A DNA stretch of 64,000 nucleotides, taken from Flavobacterium ardleyense. GTDB lineage: Bacteria > Bacteroidota > Bacteroidia > Flavobacteriales > Flavobacteriaceae. Made by a program: the position numbers and the translations under genes. Of this stretch, positions 54,330 to 63,002 are shown in pieces. Location: NCBI RefSeq assembly GCF_033547075.1, contig NZ_CP137891.1, positions 1,984,001-2,048,000 on the forward strand, read 5' to 3'. The notes beneath the pieces were generated by a model. That model was not told where the DNA came from and did no database searches. It was given only the letters and a program-made list of their open reading frames with translations. Numbering within the stretch: position 1 is the stretch's first letter; each line of letters begins with the position of its first letter.

Positions 54330-57300
54330 TTATTTCTTTTCAATCCATTTTCTAGCATTCACAAATGCTTCGATCCAAGGGCTTACTTCATCCCTGCGAC
54401 CATCTTTATAATATGGCCAGTTCCATTGGAAAGCAGAGCGCTCAATGTGCGGCATTGTTACTAAATGTCTTCCAGTTTCATCTGCCATCATCGCAACATC
54501 AAAGTGCGAACCGTTTGGATTTGCAGGATATCCTTGATAAGAATACTTACCTACAATATCGTAGCGATCTTCGCTGTAAGGCAGTTCAAAACGACCTTCA
54601 CCGTGAGAAATCCAAACTCCCAATTTTGAACCTGCAAGTGAACTCATCATCACTGAATTATTTGGCTGAATCGTAACGTTCACAAAACTACTTTCGTGTT
54701 TCGCAGACTGATTATGCATCATTTTAGGTTTTTCAGGATGGTTTGGAGTAATTAATCCAAGCTCAACAAATAATTGACATCCGTTGCAAATACCTACTGA
54801 TAATGTATCTTCTCTCTTAAAGAAATTGGTAATTGAATTACGTGCTTTTTCATTGTATAAAAATGCTCCAGCCCAACCTTTTGCTGAACCTAAAACGTCA
54901 GAGTTAGAGAACCCTCCAACTGAACCGATAAACTGAATATCCTCCAGATTTTCACGTCCCGAAATAAGATCAGTCATGTGAATATCCTTTACATCAAACC
55001 CTGCTAGGTACATAGCATTTGCCATTTCTCTTTCGGAATTACTTCCTTTTTCACGTAAAATAGCCGCTTTTGGACGATTGTTAGCATCGAAAACTGGTTT
55101 CTTACCATCAAAATGAGATGGGAAAATATATTCTAATGGTTGATTTTTATAATTTGTAAAACGCTCTAATGCTTTTACATTTCCAGATTGTTTCTTGTCT
55201 AATAGAAAAGAAGTCTTGTACCAAGTATCACGAGTTTCAGCAACATTTAATGAAACTGAGAATTCGCCATTTTTGATGGTAACCGAATCATTAGATGTAA
55301 CTTTTCCGATTTTGAAGAATTCAACATTCTGCTCAATAAAATAATTTTCTACCGAAGCATCAGCTTGGAAAACAATTCCGATATTTTCTGAGAATAATAG
55401 TTTTACCGAATCGCTTTCGCCAATAGCAGAAAGATCGTAATCTGCAGCAAGACCATTGTCTGCAAAACACATTTCTAATAAAGTTGTAATCAATCCACCG
55501 CTTCCGATATCGTGACCAGCAATGATTTTATCAGCATTTATCATTTCCTGAATTGCATTAAATGCTTTTTTGAAGGAAGCTGCATCTTTAATTCCAGGAG
55601 TGTTTTTTCCAATTTTATTTAGAATCTGAGCGAAAGAACTTCCGCCTAATTCGTGTGCATCTTGAGAAAGGTTTATGTAATAAATTGCATCGTCAGTATG
55701 TTTTAAAACTGGTTCAACTACTTTAGTAATATCGATACAATTTGCCGCGGCCGAAATAATTACCGTTCCTGGAGCAATTACATCTCCATCAGGATATTTC
55801 TGTTTCATCGAAAGTGAATCTTTTCCGGTTGGAATATTGATTCCTAATTCGATTGCAAATTTTGAACAGCTTTCCACTGCTTCGTAAAGACGTGCATCTT
55901 CACCTTCATTTTTACAAGCCCACATCCAGTTTGCCGAAAGTGAAACTCCTCCAAGACCATCTTTTAATGGAGCCCAGATAATATTAGAAAGTGATTCGGC
56001 AATTGCATTTCTACTTCCTTTTGCAGCATCAATAAGTGCTGATAGGGGAGCGTGACCAATGGCAGTTGCAATTCCTTCTTTTCCGGCAAAGTCCATTGCC
56101 ATAACCCCAACGTTGTTTAGAGGCAAGTGCAAAGAACCAACATTTTGTTGTTTGGCAACTTTTCCACCTACACATCTATCAACTTTATTGGTAAGCCAGT
56201 CTTTACAAGCTACCGCTTCAAGTTGTAAAACCTGATCCAGATACTTCGTAAAGTCCTCAACTTTATATTCTAATTCAGAATAATTGCTTTTGATAGTTTT
56301 GTCTGTCATCACCACTTTTGGCGAGCTTCCAAACATATCTTCAAGTGCAAGATCCATTGGCTTATCGCCATTTTTCTTAGATTCAAAAGTAAATCTTTGA
56401 TTATTTACAATTTCACCAACTTCATAGATAGGAGCTCTTTCTCTTTCTGCAATTCTTTGCAAAGTATCAAAACCTTCTTGACCAATCACTAGACCAATAC
56501 GTTCTTGAGATTCGTTTCCGATAATTTCTTTTGCCGAAAGTGTTGGATCTCCAACCGGTAAACTGTCCAGATTAATCAATCCTCCTGTTTCTTCTACAAG
56601 TTCAGAAAGACAATTTAAGTGTCCACCTGCACCGTGATCGTGAATAGACACAATAGGGTTGTGGTCGCTTTCTACAAATCCGCGGATTGCATTGGCAACT
56701 CTTTTCTGCATTTCAGGATTTGATCTCTGAATGGCATTTAATTCAATTCCTGAATCAAAAGCTCCGGTATCTGCAGACGAAACTGCAGCACCACCCATTC
56801 CGATTCTATAATTATCTCCACCAAGGATTACAACTTTGTCGCCTTCTTGTGGTTTCAATTTTATTGCTTGATCAAGTTTTCCGTAACCAACACCACCAGC
56901 TTGCATAATTACTTTGTCGTAACCTAGTTTGCGGCCGTCTTCTTCGTGTTCGAAAGTTAAAACTGAACCAGTAATTAACGGTTGTCCAAATTTATTTCCG
57001 AAATCTGTTGCACCATTACTAGCTTTAATCAAGATATCCATTGGAGTTTGATAAAGCCATTTACGCTCGTCCATTCCAGCTTCCCACTCACGAGTTTCTG
57101 AATCTTTCAATCGAGAGTAGGCGGTCATATATACTGCAGTACCCGCAAGTGGAAGTGAACCTTGACCACCTGCAAGACGGTCGCGAATTTCTCCACCTGA
57201 TCCCGTGGCTGCACCATTAAAAGGTTCAACCGTTGTAGGGAAGTTGTGCGTTTCTGCTTTTATCGAAATAACCGAATCAAATTCTTTTACTTCGTAGAAA

Positions 57301-57992
57301 TCTGCTTTATCTGCAGTTTTTGGAGCAAATTGCTCAACACGTGGCCCTTTTACAAAAGCAACATTGTCTTTGTAAGCAGAAACAATATCATTCGGAAATT
57401 CTGCCGAAGTTTTCTTGATTAATTTGAATAATGACGATGGTTTTTCTTCTCCGTCAATTACAAAAGTTCCGTTGAAAATCTTATGACGACAGTGCTCTGA
57501 ATTTACTTGCGAAAATCCAAATACTTCTGAATCGGTCAATTCTCTACCAATTTTTGAAGCCACATCCTTTAAATAAGCAACTTCTTCATCGCTTAGAGAA
57601 AGTCCTTCTTGCTTATTATATGCAGCAATATCATCTACAAATAAAATTTCTTCCGGAACAACCGATACGGTAAACATATCTTGAGTAAGCTCCGTATATT
57701 TCTGAGAAATCATCGGGTCAAAATCAGAATAGCTTTCAGTAGAATGTTGAAATTCTTCGATTCTAACAATTCCTTTGATACCCATATTTTGAGTAATCTC
57801 CACAGCATTTGTACTCCAAGGAGTAATCATTGCTGCTCTAGGTCCAATAAAAAAATCCGCAACTACGGATTTGTTTATTAAAGTCACTCCACCAAAAAGC
57901 CAGTTGAGTTTTTCTATATTTTCGTGCGAAAGTTCTTGCTTAGTTTGTACTCCAAAGACTTTCGTTTGCTCATTTCCGAAGAAGTAGATCAT
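54330..57992 (-). CDS. purL: Phosphoribosylformylglycinamidine synthase
   Basis: ATP-dependent amidotransferase of step 4 in purine synthesis, in the single-chain large form (1220 residues), which fuses the FGAM synthetase and glutaminase parts. The C-terminus has the class I triad region GICNGCQLF (Cys) with the His/Glu segment near the end (MPHIERSAFQW). The N-terminal part includes the SEHCRHK and KAETHNFPT motifs. The start is set at the ATG at 57992. A TTG / TAAATTTG promoter lies just upstream. Confidence 0.95.
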   Translation of the reverse strand: MIYFFGNEQTKVFGVQTKQELSHENIEKLNWLFGGVTLINKSVVADFFIGPRAAMITPWSTNAVEITQNMGIKGIVRIEEFQHSTESYSDFDPMISQKYTELTQDMFTVSVVPEEILFVDDIAAYNKQEGLSLSDEEVAYLKDVASKIGRELTDSEVFGFSQVNSEHCRHKIFNGTFVIDGEEKPSSLFKLIKKTSAEFPNDIVSAYKDNVAFVKGPRVEQFAPKTADKADFYEVKEFDSVISIKAETHNFPTTVEPFNGAATGSGGEIRDRLAGGQGSLPLAGTAVYMTAYSRLKDSETREWEAGMDERKWLYQTPMDILIKASNGATDFGNKFGQPLITGSVLTFEHEEDGRKLGYDKVIMQAGGVGYGKLDQAIKLKPQEGDKVVILGGDNYRIGMGGAAVSSADTGAFDSGIELNAIQRSNPEMQKRVANAIRGFVESDHNPIVSIHDHGAGGHLNCLSELVEETGGLINLDSLPVGDPTLSAKEIIGNESQERIGLVIGQEGFDTLQRIAERERAPIYEVGEIVNNQRFTFESKKNGDKPMDLALEDMFGSSPKVVMTDKTIKSNYSELEYKVEDFTKYLDQVLQLEAVACKDWLTNKVDRCVGGKVAKQQNVGSLHLPLNNVGVMAMDFAGKEGIATAIGHAPLSALIDAAKGSRNAIAESLSNIIWAPLKDGLGGVSLSANWMWACKNEGEDARLYEAVESCSKFAIELGINIPTGKDSLSMKQKYPDGDVIAPGTVIISAAANCIDITKVVEPVLKHTDDAIYYINLSQDAHELGGSSFAQILNKIGKNTPGIKDAASFKKAFNAIQEMINADKIIAGHDIGSGGLITTLLEMCFADNGLAADYDLSAIGESDSVKLLFSENIGIVFQADASVENYFIEQNVEFFKIGKVTSNDSVTIKNGEFSVSLNVAETRDTWYKTSFLLDKKQSGNVKALERFTNYKNQPLEYIFPSHFDGKKPVFDANNRPKAAILREKGSNSEREMANAMYLAGFDVKDIHMTDLISGRENLEDIQFIGSVGGFSNSDVLGSAKGWAGAFLYNEKARNSITNFFKREDTLSVGICNGCQLFVELGLITPNHPEKPKMMHNQSAKHESSFVNVTIQPNNSVMMSSLAGSKLGVWISHGEGRFELPYSEDRYDIVGKYSYQGYPANPNGSHFDVAMMADETGRHLVTMPHIERSAFQWNWPYYKDGRRDEVSPWIEAFVNARKWIEKK

Positions 57993-58019
57993 TTTTTTAG
58001 GTATTGTAGTTGTGAAGTG

Positions 58020-58050
58020 CAAATTTAATCCAAATTACTGCAAAGCACAA
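58020..58050 (-). promoter_or_regulatory. Promoter of purL
   Basis: On the minus strand TTG (58050-58048), a 20-bp spacer, then TAAATTTG (58027-58020). It lies upstream of the 57992 start and supports that start over the longer frame. Confidence 0.65.
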
Positions 58051-58076
58051 TAGTTATTATGAAAGTTTAATAAAAA

Positions 58077-59579
58077 TTACTCAGGTATTGCCGCATTTTG
58101 ATAGGCGCCTAAATCTGGGGGAATTGTTCGATTAACTCCCAGAATATCAAGTGGTACTAAGAAATTTGTGCTCCCCAATCCAATTGCTGAAGAAGTCTCC
58201 TTAATATTAAGTTTGTTCTTAGCAACATTATAAAACTGCGGATTCTGATTTAAAGTAATATTATTATAATGAATTCCGTCGTTAAACTGATAATCAGGAT
58301 TTGTGGCAAATTGATTTCCAACATTATTAAATTTCAATAAACAGTTGTTTAATTGGTAGTTAAAAATATTTCCTGCCGAAGCTCTGTTTGCTAAAAATTG
58401 AACTTGATTTGATCCATAAATAATACAATTATCAAATTTGGCCTCCACCAAATCATAGGCGATTTCTTGATTATCGCTAATATAATAGTTGTCAATTAGT
58501 AAGGAAACCTGCTTACTACTTGGCCAGTTATTATTGAAGGTACTGTGTTTAAAAGAATAACTTCCACCAAGAGTACAAGCAACTGTAACTTGTCCAGCCG
58601 AATTTACAACTACATTTTCTCCAGTAATTGTAGCGGTCTGACCGTAAATCCCAAAATTGGAACTGTTGTAAATTTGAGTGTTATTGACAACAGCATCAGA
58701 ATTTTGAATCCATAATCCGATGATGCTATTTTTTACGGTTACATAATTAAATTCATTTCCTGTACTTCCCGGCGTCATCCAAATGGCACCCCATTGTCCT
58801 GGAGTTTCGGCAAAACCTGGCTCAAGTCGGTCTCCTTCAAAAATGATTTGATTGTTAAGAGTTCCATTTGCTTTTATCGATCCGCCATTTGCCACTAGAA
58901 TTCCAGAAGATTCGTGAAAATGAACTCTAGCGCCTGGATCTATGGTTAATGTTTTTCCAGAATCAACTCCAGCGTATCCGTAGACCACATATGGTTTCGT
59001 GTTGGTCCAATTATATTCGTTCCCATTTACGGCGTCGTTTTCGTCAAGGAAAAACCCATAAATTTCATCCTCTCCAAAAGGAATACTTTCAGTAACAGAC
59101 CCATTTTTATGTGGATAAAGAAATACAGCATCCTGTATTAGAGTTACAAGCTCAACGGTTTGAAGGTTCGATCCTGCACCAAACTGAATTTGGTCTGTAT
59201 AAAGAAAATCGGTTGGGTTTGCATCGGCGATATCGGCAGTTGTTTCGATAAAGATATACATACTGTCTTTGGCAAGCAGTTCGACATTATTAAAGATTTT
59301 ACCTTCATTTCCTTGCATTCCATCAACGGTCATTCGGTATTTTGAATTTAAACCTTTAGCTAAAGCTAAATTTGGAATACTTACATTATTACTGCTGTTA
59401 TTAAAGACTTTAAGAGTGTAAGTACTTGATCCGATATTTGTAAAAACCGTGTCTAAATAAATTGTATCTCTAGAAAATTCGAGACCGCCGGTGCTTGGCT
59501 GAAAGTCGAAATCATTTCTACAGGAAGAAAGCGAAATTATTATTGCGACAAAAACTAAGTAAGCGAGGTTCCGAATCAT
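58077..59579 (-). CDS. Lipoprotein with predicted right-handed beta-helix
   Basis: The 500 residues begin with a lipoprotein signal (ISLSSC, Cys about residue 20). An N-terminal beta-sandwich-like part (about 30-160) precedes repeated short strands rich in Asn/Gly/Val (about 210-440), such as NNTQIYNSSNFGIYGQTATI, characteristic of parallel beta-helix proteins. A surface or adhesin-like or carbohydrate-active role is possible, but none is shown. Start chosen at 59579. Confidence 0.75.
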   Translation of the reverse strand: MIRNLAYLVFVAIIISLSSCRNDFDFQPSTGGLEFSRDTIYLDTVFTNIGSSTYTLKVFNNSSNNVSIPNLALAKGLNSKYRMTVDGMQGNEGKIFNNVELLAKDSMYIFIETTADIADANPTDFLYTDQIQFGAGSNLQTVELVTLIQDAVFLYPHKNGSVTESIPFGEDEIYGFFLDENDAVNGNEYNWTNTKPYVVYGYAGVDSGKTLTIDPGARVHFHESSGILVANGGSIKANGTLNNQIIFEGDRLEPGFAETPGQWGAIWMTPGSTGNEFNYVTVKNSIIGLWIQNSDAVVNNTQIYNSSNFGIYGQTATITGENVVVNSAGQVTVACTLGGSYSFKHSTFNNNWPSSKQVSLLIDNYYISDNQEIAYDLVEAKFDNCIIYGSNQVQFLANRASAGNIFNYQLNNCLLKFNNVGNQFATNPDYQFNDGIHYNNITLNQNPQFYNVAKNKLNIKETSSAIGLGSTNFLVPLDILGVNRTIPPDLGAYQNAAIPE

Positions 59580-59688
59580 AGATTTTAAATTTTGGTAGTA
59601 AAAGTAATTATAAATTTCAAAATCCGCCAATTTCGAAATGCTATAATCAGAAACGTTTTTTTTAAGACTTTCTTGTGTTTGACGATAA

Positions 59689-59718
59689 TTGGCAAGCCGT
59701 CAAATTTTTCTATTTTTA
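59689..59718 (+). promoter_or_regulatory. Probable promoter of the thioesterase-menF-bshB1 operon
   Basis: TTG (59689-59691), a 19-bp spacer and TATTTTTA (59711-59718), one base short of TAnnTTTG. The ATG of the first gene is at 59736. Confidence 0.5.
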
Positions 59719-59735
59719 CATAAAAATACTACTAA

Positions 59736-60164
59736 ATGAAATACGATAGAGATACCATTCTTGCCAGATGCAATGGTTATATAAAGAATACCTTGATGGA
59801 AACCCTGGAAATTGAATATATCGATGCGGGCGAGGGATATCTAAAAGCTAAAATGCCCGTAAATTCAAGAGTTCATCAGCCGATGGGAATTTTGCACGGA
59901 GGTGCAACTGCAGCTTTGGCCGAAAGTGTGGGAAGCGCAGCAAGCTTGATGTTTGTTGATGCAACCGAATTTGAAGCCCGTGGAATCGAAATTTCTGCGA
60001 ATCACCTAAAAAGTAAGAGAGCGGGAACTGTTTACGGAACAGCGAGAATTATTCACAAAGGAAGAAGTATTCACCTTTGGGAAATAAAAGTTACCGATGA
60101 AAATGACGAATTGATTTCGCTTTGCAAATTGACCAATATTATTTTGCCAAAGAAAAGAGTTTAA
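59736..60164 (+). CDS. Hotdog-fold acyl-CoA thioesterase, possible DHNA-CoA hydrolase
   Basis: PaaI/YbdB-type hotdog enzyme, 142 residues, with the motif VHQPMGILHGGATAALAESVGS, whose HGG and Glu are the active-site region. It is 14 bp ahead of the isochorismate synthase gene and likely co-translated; menaquinone synthesis needs DHNA-CoA hydrolysis, so that role is likely here. Family confident, substrate by context. Confidence 0.85.
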   Translation: MKYDRDTILARCNGYIKNTLMETLEIEYIDAGEGYLKAKMPVNSRVHQPMGILHGGATAALAESVGSAASLMFVDATEFEARGIEISANHLKSKRAGTVYGTARIIHKGRSIHLWEIKVTDENDELISLCKLTNIILPKKRV

Positions 60165-60178
60165 GTAATTGAAAAGAT

Positions 60179-61255
60179 ATGATTGATCTTATCGAATTAG
60201 AATCAAAGTTAAAACATCAGATAAAAGACGAAAAACCTTTTGTGCTCTATTCTTTGCAAGGATCGAGTGAAGTAAAAATGCTTTTGCAAAAAGATTCCAA
60301 ACAAGATGAAATTCGGGATTTTTCTGAAAGCGGATTTGCTTTTGTCTCTTTTGATAGAAAAAAACAACTTCTAATTTCACGTTCAAATTCAGAAGAGGCA
60401 AGTTTCGAAATTGATGCTGATTCTGTTTCTAATAATACAAGTTACCGGAAAGATGACGCTCAGACTTCGGCGAAAGCCAATTTCGAAAAAATCGTAGCAA
60501 AAGCAATTGCCGAAATTGAAAACGGGGAATTTGGAAAAGTGGTATTATCGCGAAAAGAAACTCAAAATATCGATGGATCAAAGTTCTTTGAAATATATCT
60601 CCGAGTTTTAAAAACCTACCCAAATGGGTATTGTTACTGCTTTTATCATCCAGAATCTGGAATTTGGATAGGAGCAACACCGGAGAAATTGTTGAAAGTA
60701 AGCGGAAATTCCTTCACCACAATGGCGCTTGCGGGAACTCAGAAAATCGAAAATTCTGCCGCCGAATTAACTTGGGAAACCAAAGAGCAGGAGGAGCAGG
60801 CATTTGTAACCGATTTTATCTTGAGAGGAATAGAAAATGCGGTTGATGATTTGAAAATTTCAAGACCATATACAGCGCAAGCAGGAACAATTGCACATAT
60901 AAAAACGGATATTTCGGGAGTTTTAAAAGAAGTTGGAGACGTTGAATATTTGGTAAAAGTGCTGCATCCAACGCCCGCAGTTTGCGGAATGCCGAAAGAT
61001 AAAGCGACCCATTTTATAAGTAATAATGAAGGATATTCACGAGAATTTTACAGCGGATTTCTGGGAGAATTAAATATGCCGAACAAAAAAGGCGAACTTC
61101 AAACCGATTTTTATGTCAATTTAAGATGTATGCAAGTCGAGCAGGAGCAAGCACAAATTTTTGTTGGTTGCGGAATTACGAAAGATTCCAATCCCGAAAA
61201 GGAGTATTATGAAACGGTGAATAAATCACAAACAATGAAAAAAATATTGATATGA
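60179..61255 (+). CDS. menF: Isochorismate synthase
   Basis: Chorismate-binding enzyme that makes isochorismate for menaquinone. In 358 residues the C-terminal chorismate domain carries ALAGTQ, VLHPTPAVCGMPK, GYSREFYSGFLGE and the terminal Glu-rich segment. It lies 14 bp after the thioesterase gene, and its stop overlaps the ATG of bshB1 by 4 bp. Of MenF and EntC types, MenF is favoured by the neighbour; no siderophore genes are seen. Confidence 0.88.
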   Translation: MIDLIELESKLKHQIKDEKPFVLYSLQGSSEVKMLLQKDSKQDEIRDFSESGFAFVSFDRKKQLLISRSNSEEASFEIDADSVSNNTSYRKDDAQTSAKANFEKIVAKAIAEIENGEFGKVVLSRKETQNIDGSKFFEIYLRVLKTYPNGYCYCFYHPESGIWIGATPEKLLKVSGNSFTTMALAGTQKIENSAAELTWETKEQEEQAFVTDFILRGIENAVDDLKISRPYTAQAGTIAHIKTDISGVLKEVGDVEYLVKVLHPTPAVCGMPKDKATHFISNNEGYSREFYSGFLGELNMPNKKGELQTDFYVNLRCMQVEQEQAQIFVGCGITKDSNPEKEYYETVNKSQTMKKILI

Positions 61256-61968
61256 AATTAGATATACTTGCCTTTGGCGCACATCCAGACGATGTAGAAT
61301 TAGGTTGTGGCGGCACGATTGCCAAAGAAGTTTCGCTTGGAAAAAAAGTCGGAATTGTAGATTTGACCCGTGGTGAATTGGGTTCGAGAGGATCGGCAGA
61401 AATTCGCGATCAAGAATCTGCGGCGGCGGCAAAAATTTTGAAAGTTGCAGTAAGAGAAAATTTGCGAATGAGAGATGGATTTTTTGTCAATGACGAAGCG
61501 CATCAGATGCAAATCATCCAAATGATCCGAAAATATCAACCCGAAATTGTGTTGTGCAACGCGGTTGATGACCGACATATTGATCACGGAAAAGGTAGCA
61601 AATTAGTTTCGGATGCTTGTTTTCTTTCGGGATTGGTGCGCATAGAAACGGAGCTTGATGGAGAAGCGCAGAAAGTGTGGCGCCCAAAATTGGTTTACCA
61701 TTATATTCAGTGGAAGCAATGCGAACCAGATTTTGTGGTAGATATTACAGGTTTCGAAAAAATCAAAGCTGAGGCAATTATGGCTTACAGTTCTCAATTT
61801 TACCAAGAAGGATCTGACGAACCGATCACTCCAATTGCCACAAAAAACTTTAAAGACAGCCTTCATTATCGTGCTCAAGACCTGGGAAGACTGATAGGAA
61901 CGGATTTTGGTGAAGGTTTTACGGTCGAAAGGTATTTGGCAGTCAATAGCTTAGGAGATTTGATATAA
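61252..61968 (+). CDS. bshB1: Bacillithiol biosynthesis deacetylase BshB1
   Basis: Zinc hydrolase that removes the acetyl group from GlcNAc-malate, second step of bacillithiol synthesis. The 238 residues start MKLDILAFGAHPDDVELGCGG, with the PIG-L-family HPDD zinc motif at 11-14 and DDRHIDHGKGSKLVSDA later. The ATG overlaps the menF stop by 4 bp. The other Bsh genes are not in the window. Confidence 0.93.
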   Translation: MKLDILAFGAHPDDVELGCGGTIAKEVSLGKKVGIVDLTRGELGSRGSAEIRDQESAAAAKILKVAVRENLRMRDGFFVNDEAHQMQIIQMIRKYQPEIVLCNAVDDRHIDHGKGSKLVSDACFLSGLVRIETELDGEAQKVWRPKLVYHYIQWKQCEPDFVVDITGFEKIKAEAIMAYSSQFYQEGSDEPITPIATKNFKDSLHYRAQDLGRLIGTDFGEGFTVERYLAVNSLGDLI

Positions 61969-61984
61969 ATTTCTTCAAAATTGT

Positions 61985-62015
61985 TTTGAGGCAATGAAGA
62001 TTTGTTCTATATTTG
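61985..62015 (+). promoter_or_regulatory. Promoter of tRNA-His
   Basis: TTTG (61985-61988), a 19-bp spacer, then TATATTTG (62008-62015). The tRNA begins 17 bp later. Confidence 0.8.
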
Positions 62016-62032
62016 CACCCAGAAATACACAC

Positions 62033-62107
62033 GGTGGTTGTAGCTCAGCTGGTTAGAGCATCGGTTTGTGGTACCGAGGGTCGCCGGTTCGAACCCGGTC
62101 ATCCACC
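62033..62107 (+). tRNA. tRNA-His (GTG)
   Basis: The cloverleaf is clear: D-arm GCTC...GAGC, anticodon arm TCGGT-TTGTGGT-ACCGA with anticodon GTG, T-arm GCCGG-TTCGAAC-CCGGT. An extra 5' G at 62033 opposite a 3' discriminator C is the His-tRNA hallmark. One acceptor position has a T:T mismatch. CCA is not encoded. Confidence 0.95.
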
Positions 62108-62113
62108 CTGATT

Positions 62114-62143
62114 AAAAGCCTTAAGGAAACTTAAGGCTTTTTC
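62114..62143 (+). terminator. Terminator after tRNA-His
   Basis: AAAAGCCTTAAG pairs with CTTAAGGCTTTT around a 4-nt loop, followed by T. Confidence 0.88.
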
Positions 62144-62231
62144 GTATTTATAGGTTTTCGGGATTTTTATTGATGCTGATTTTTTGGCAGCTAATCCCGC
62201 TATTCTTTACAATCCGCCTCGGGCATTTGCC

Positions 62232-62294
62232 GTAGCAGTGGCAGGATCCCGATTGCTATCGGGACCTTCGGTCGCTCTTTCCTGCCGCTGCTAC
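62232..62294. repeat. Long inverted repeat with nested hairpin
   Basis: GTAGCAGTGGCAGGA (62232-62246) pairs with TCCTGCCGCTGCTAC (62280-62294), 14 of 15 plus one G:T. Inside it TCCCGAT (62247-62253) pairs with ATCGGGA (62258-62264). It belongs to the repeat island 62150-62910, which also holds GC-rich palindromic tracts near 62475-62513 and 62575-62705. No gene is seen in 61969-63002 other than the tRNA. Confidence 0.85.
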
Positions 62295-62772
62295 CAAAAG
62301 GCAAATCCCCAAGCCTGGATTTGCGTTTCTATCAGGGCTGAAATGAGCGTGATGAAACATTACTTCGTTTTGTATTGGTGTTTTTTCCATCTAAGGTAAT
62401 TTTGTTGGAAGGGTTTAATCTCAGTTGAATTAATGAGGAATCAGTTATTATCGAAGACATTATCCGAAAAGTCCACCCCGTCCTTCGGACACCCCTCCGG
62501 AAGGAGGGGAATGGAATACGAGTAACATTACTTGATTTTTTTTGATTTATGTTGCCATTTCTAGACGGTAGTGTAGCTCCGCTAGTGCGAGTGTCTCGCT
62601 CGTACAGATAATGTGCTTAAAGCGTAAAGCAAGTATTACATTTTTAAAAGACTTTTGTTGTGCTTTATTTATATGACGGGCACGAGCGGGACGCTCGCGC
62701 CAGCAACCCTCAATTGCTTACCTATAAATCTTTTTTCAAATTTAAAGTTGACATTGTTTATCAAGAGAATTT

Positions 62773-62910
62773 GCGAGAGGGATAGTAGTGGAAATCCTTT
62801 GTTGTAGCGTTGCGGAGCAAAAGCTACAACAAAGATTGGGAACGGATAGCCCGACCTGAGCCACATAACTGTTTCTATTTTGCACAGTCGTTCTGGCGAA
62901 GGTCTCGCCC
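62773..62910 (+). repeat. Structured dispersed repeat, copy D
   Basis: The closing stem GCGAGA (62773-62778) pairs with TCTCGC (62903-62908). The middle hairpin is a perfect 12-bp stem, CTTTGTTGTAGC (62797-62808) with its complement (62823-62834). GACCT (62853-62857) pairs with AGGTC (62900-62904). It ends in CGCCCAAAAAAA like the other copies. Confidence 0.88.
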
Positions 62911-62962
62911 AAAAAAATACTATAGCTGTAATTTTGCAAAGAAATATTTTATTGAAATTAGT

Positions 62963-62991
62963 ACAAAAAAAAAGCGCACTTTCGTACGCTT
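62963..62991 (-). terminator. Terminator after the M28 peptidase gene
   Basis: On the minus strand AAGCGTAC-GAAA-GTGCGCTT forms an 8-bp stem with a GNRA loop, then a T-run of about nine. Confidence 0.88.
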
Positions 62992-63002
62992 GTAATCTTA
63001 AT

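Noticed and set aside
62184..62399. 71-codon plus-strand frame downstream of tRNA-His
   Set aside because: Runs across the long inverted repeat; no family and no plausible signal.
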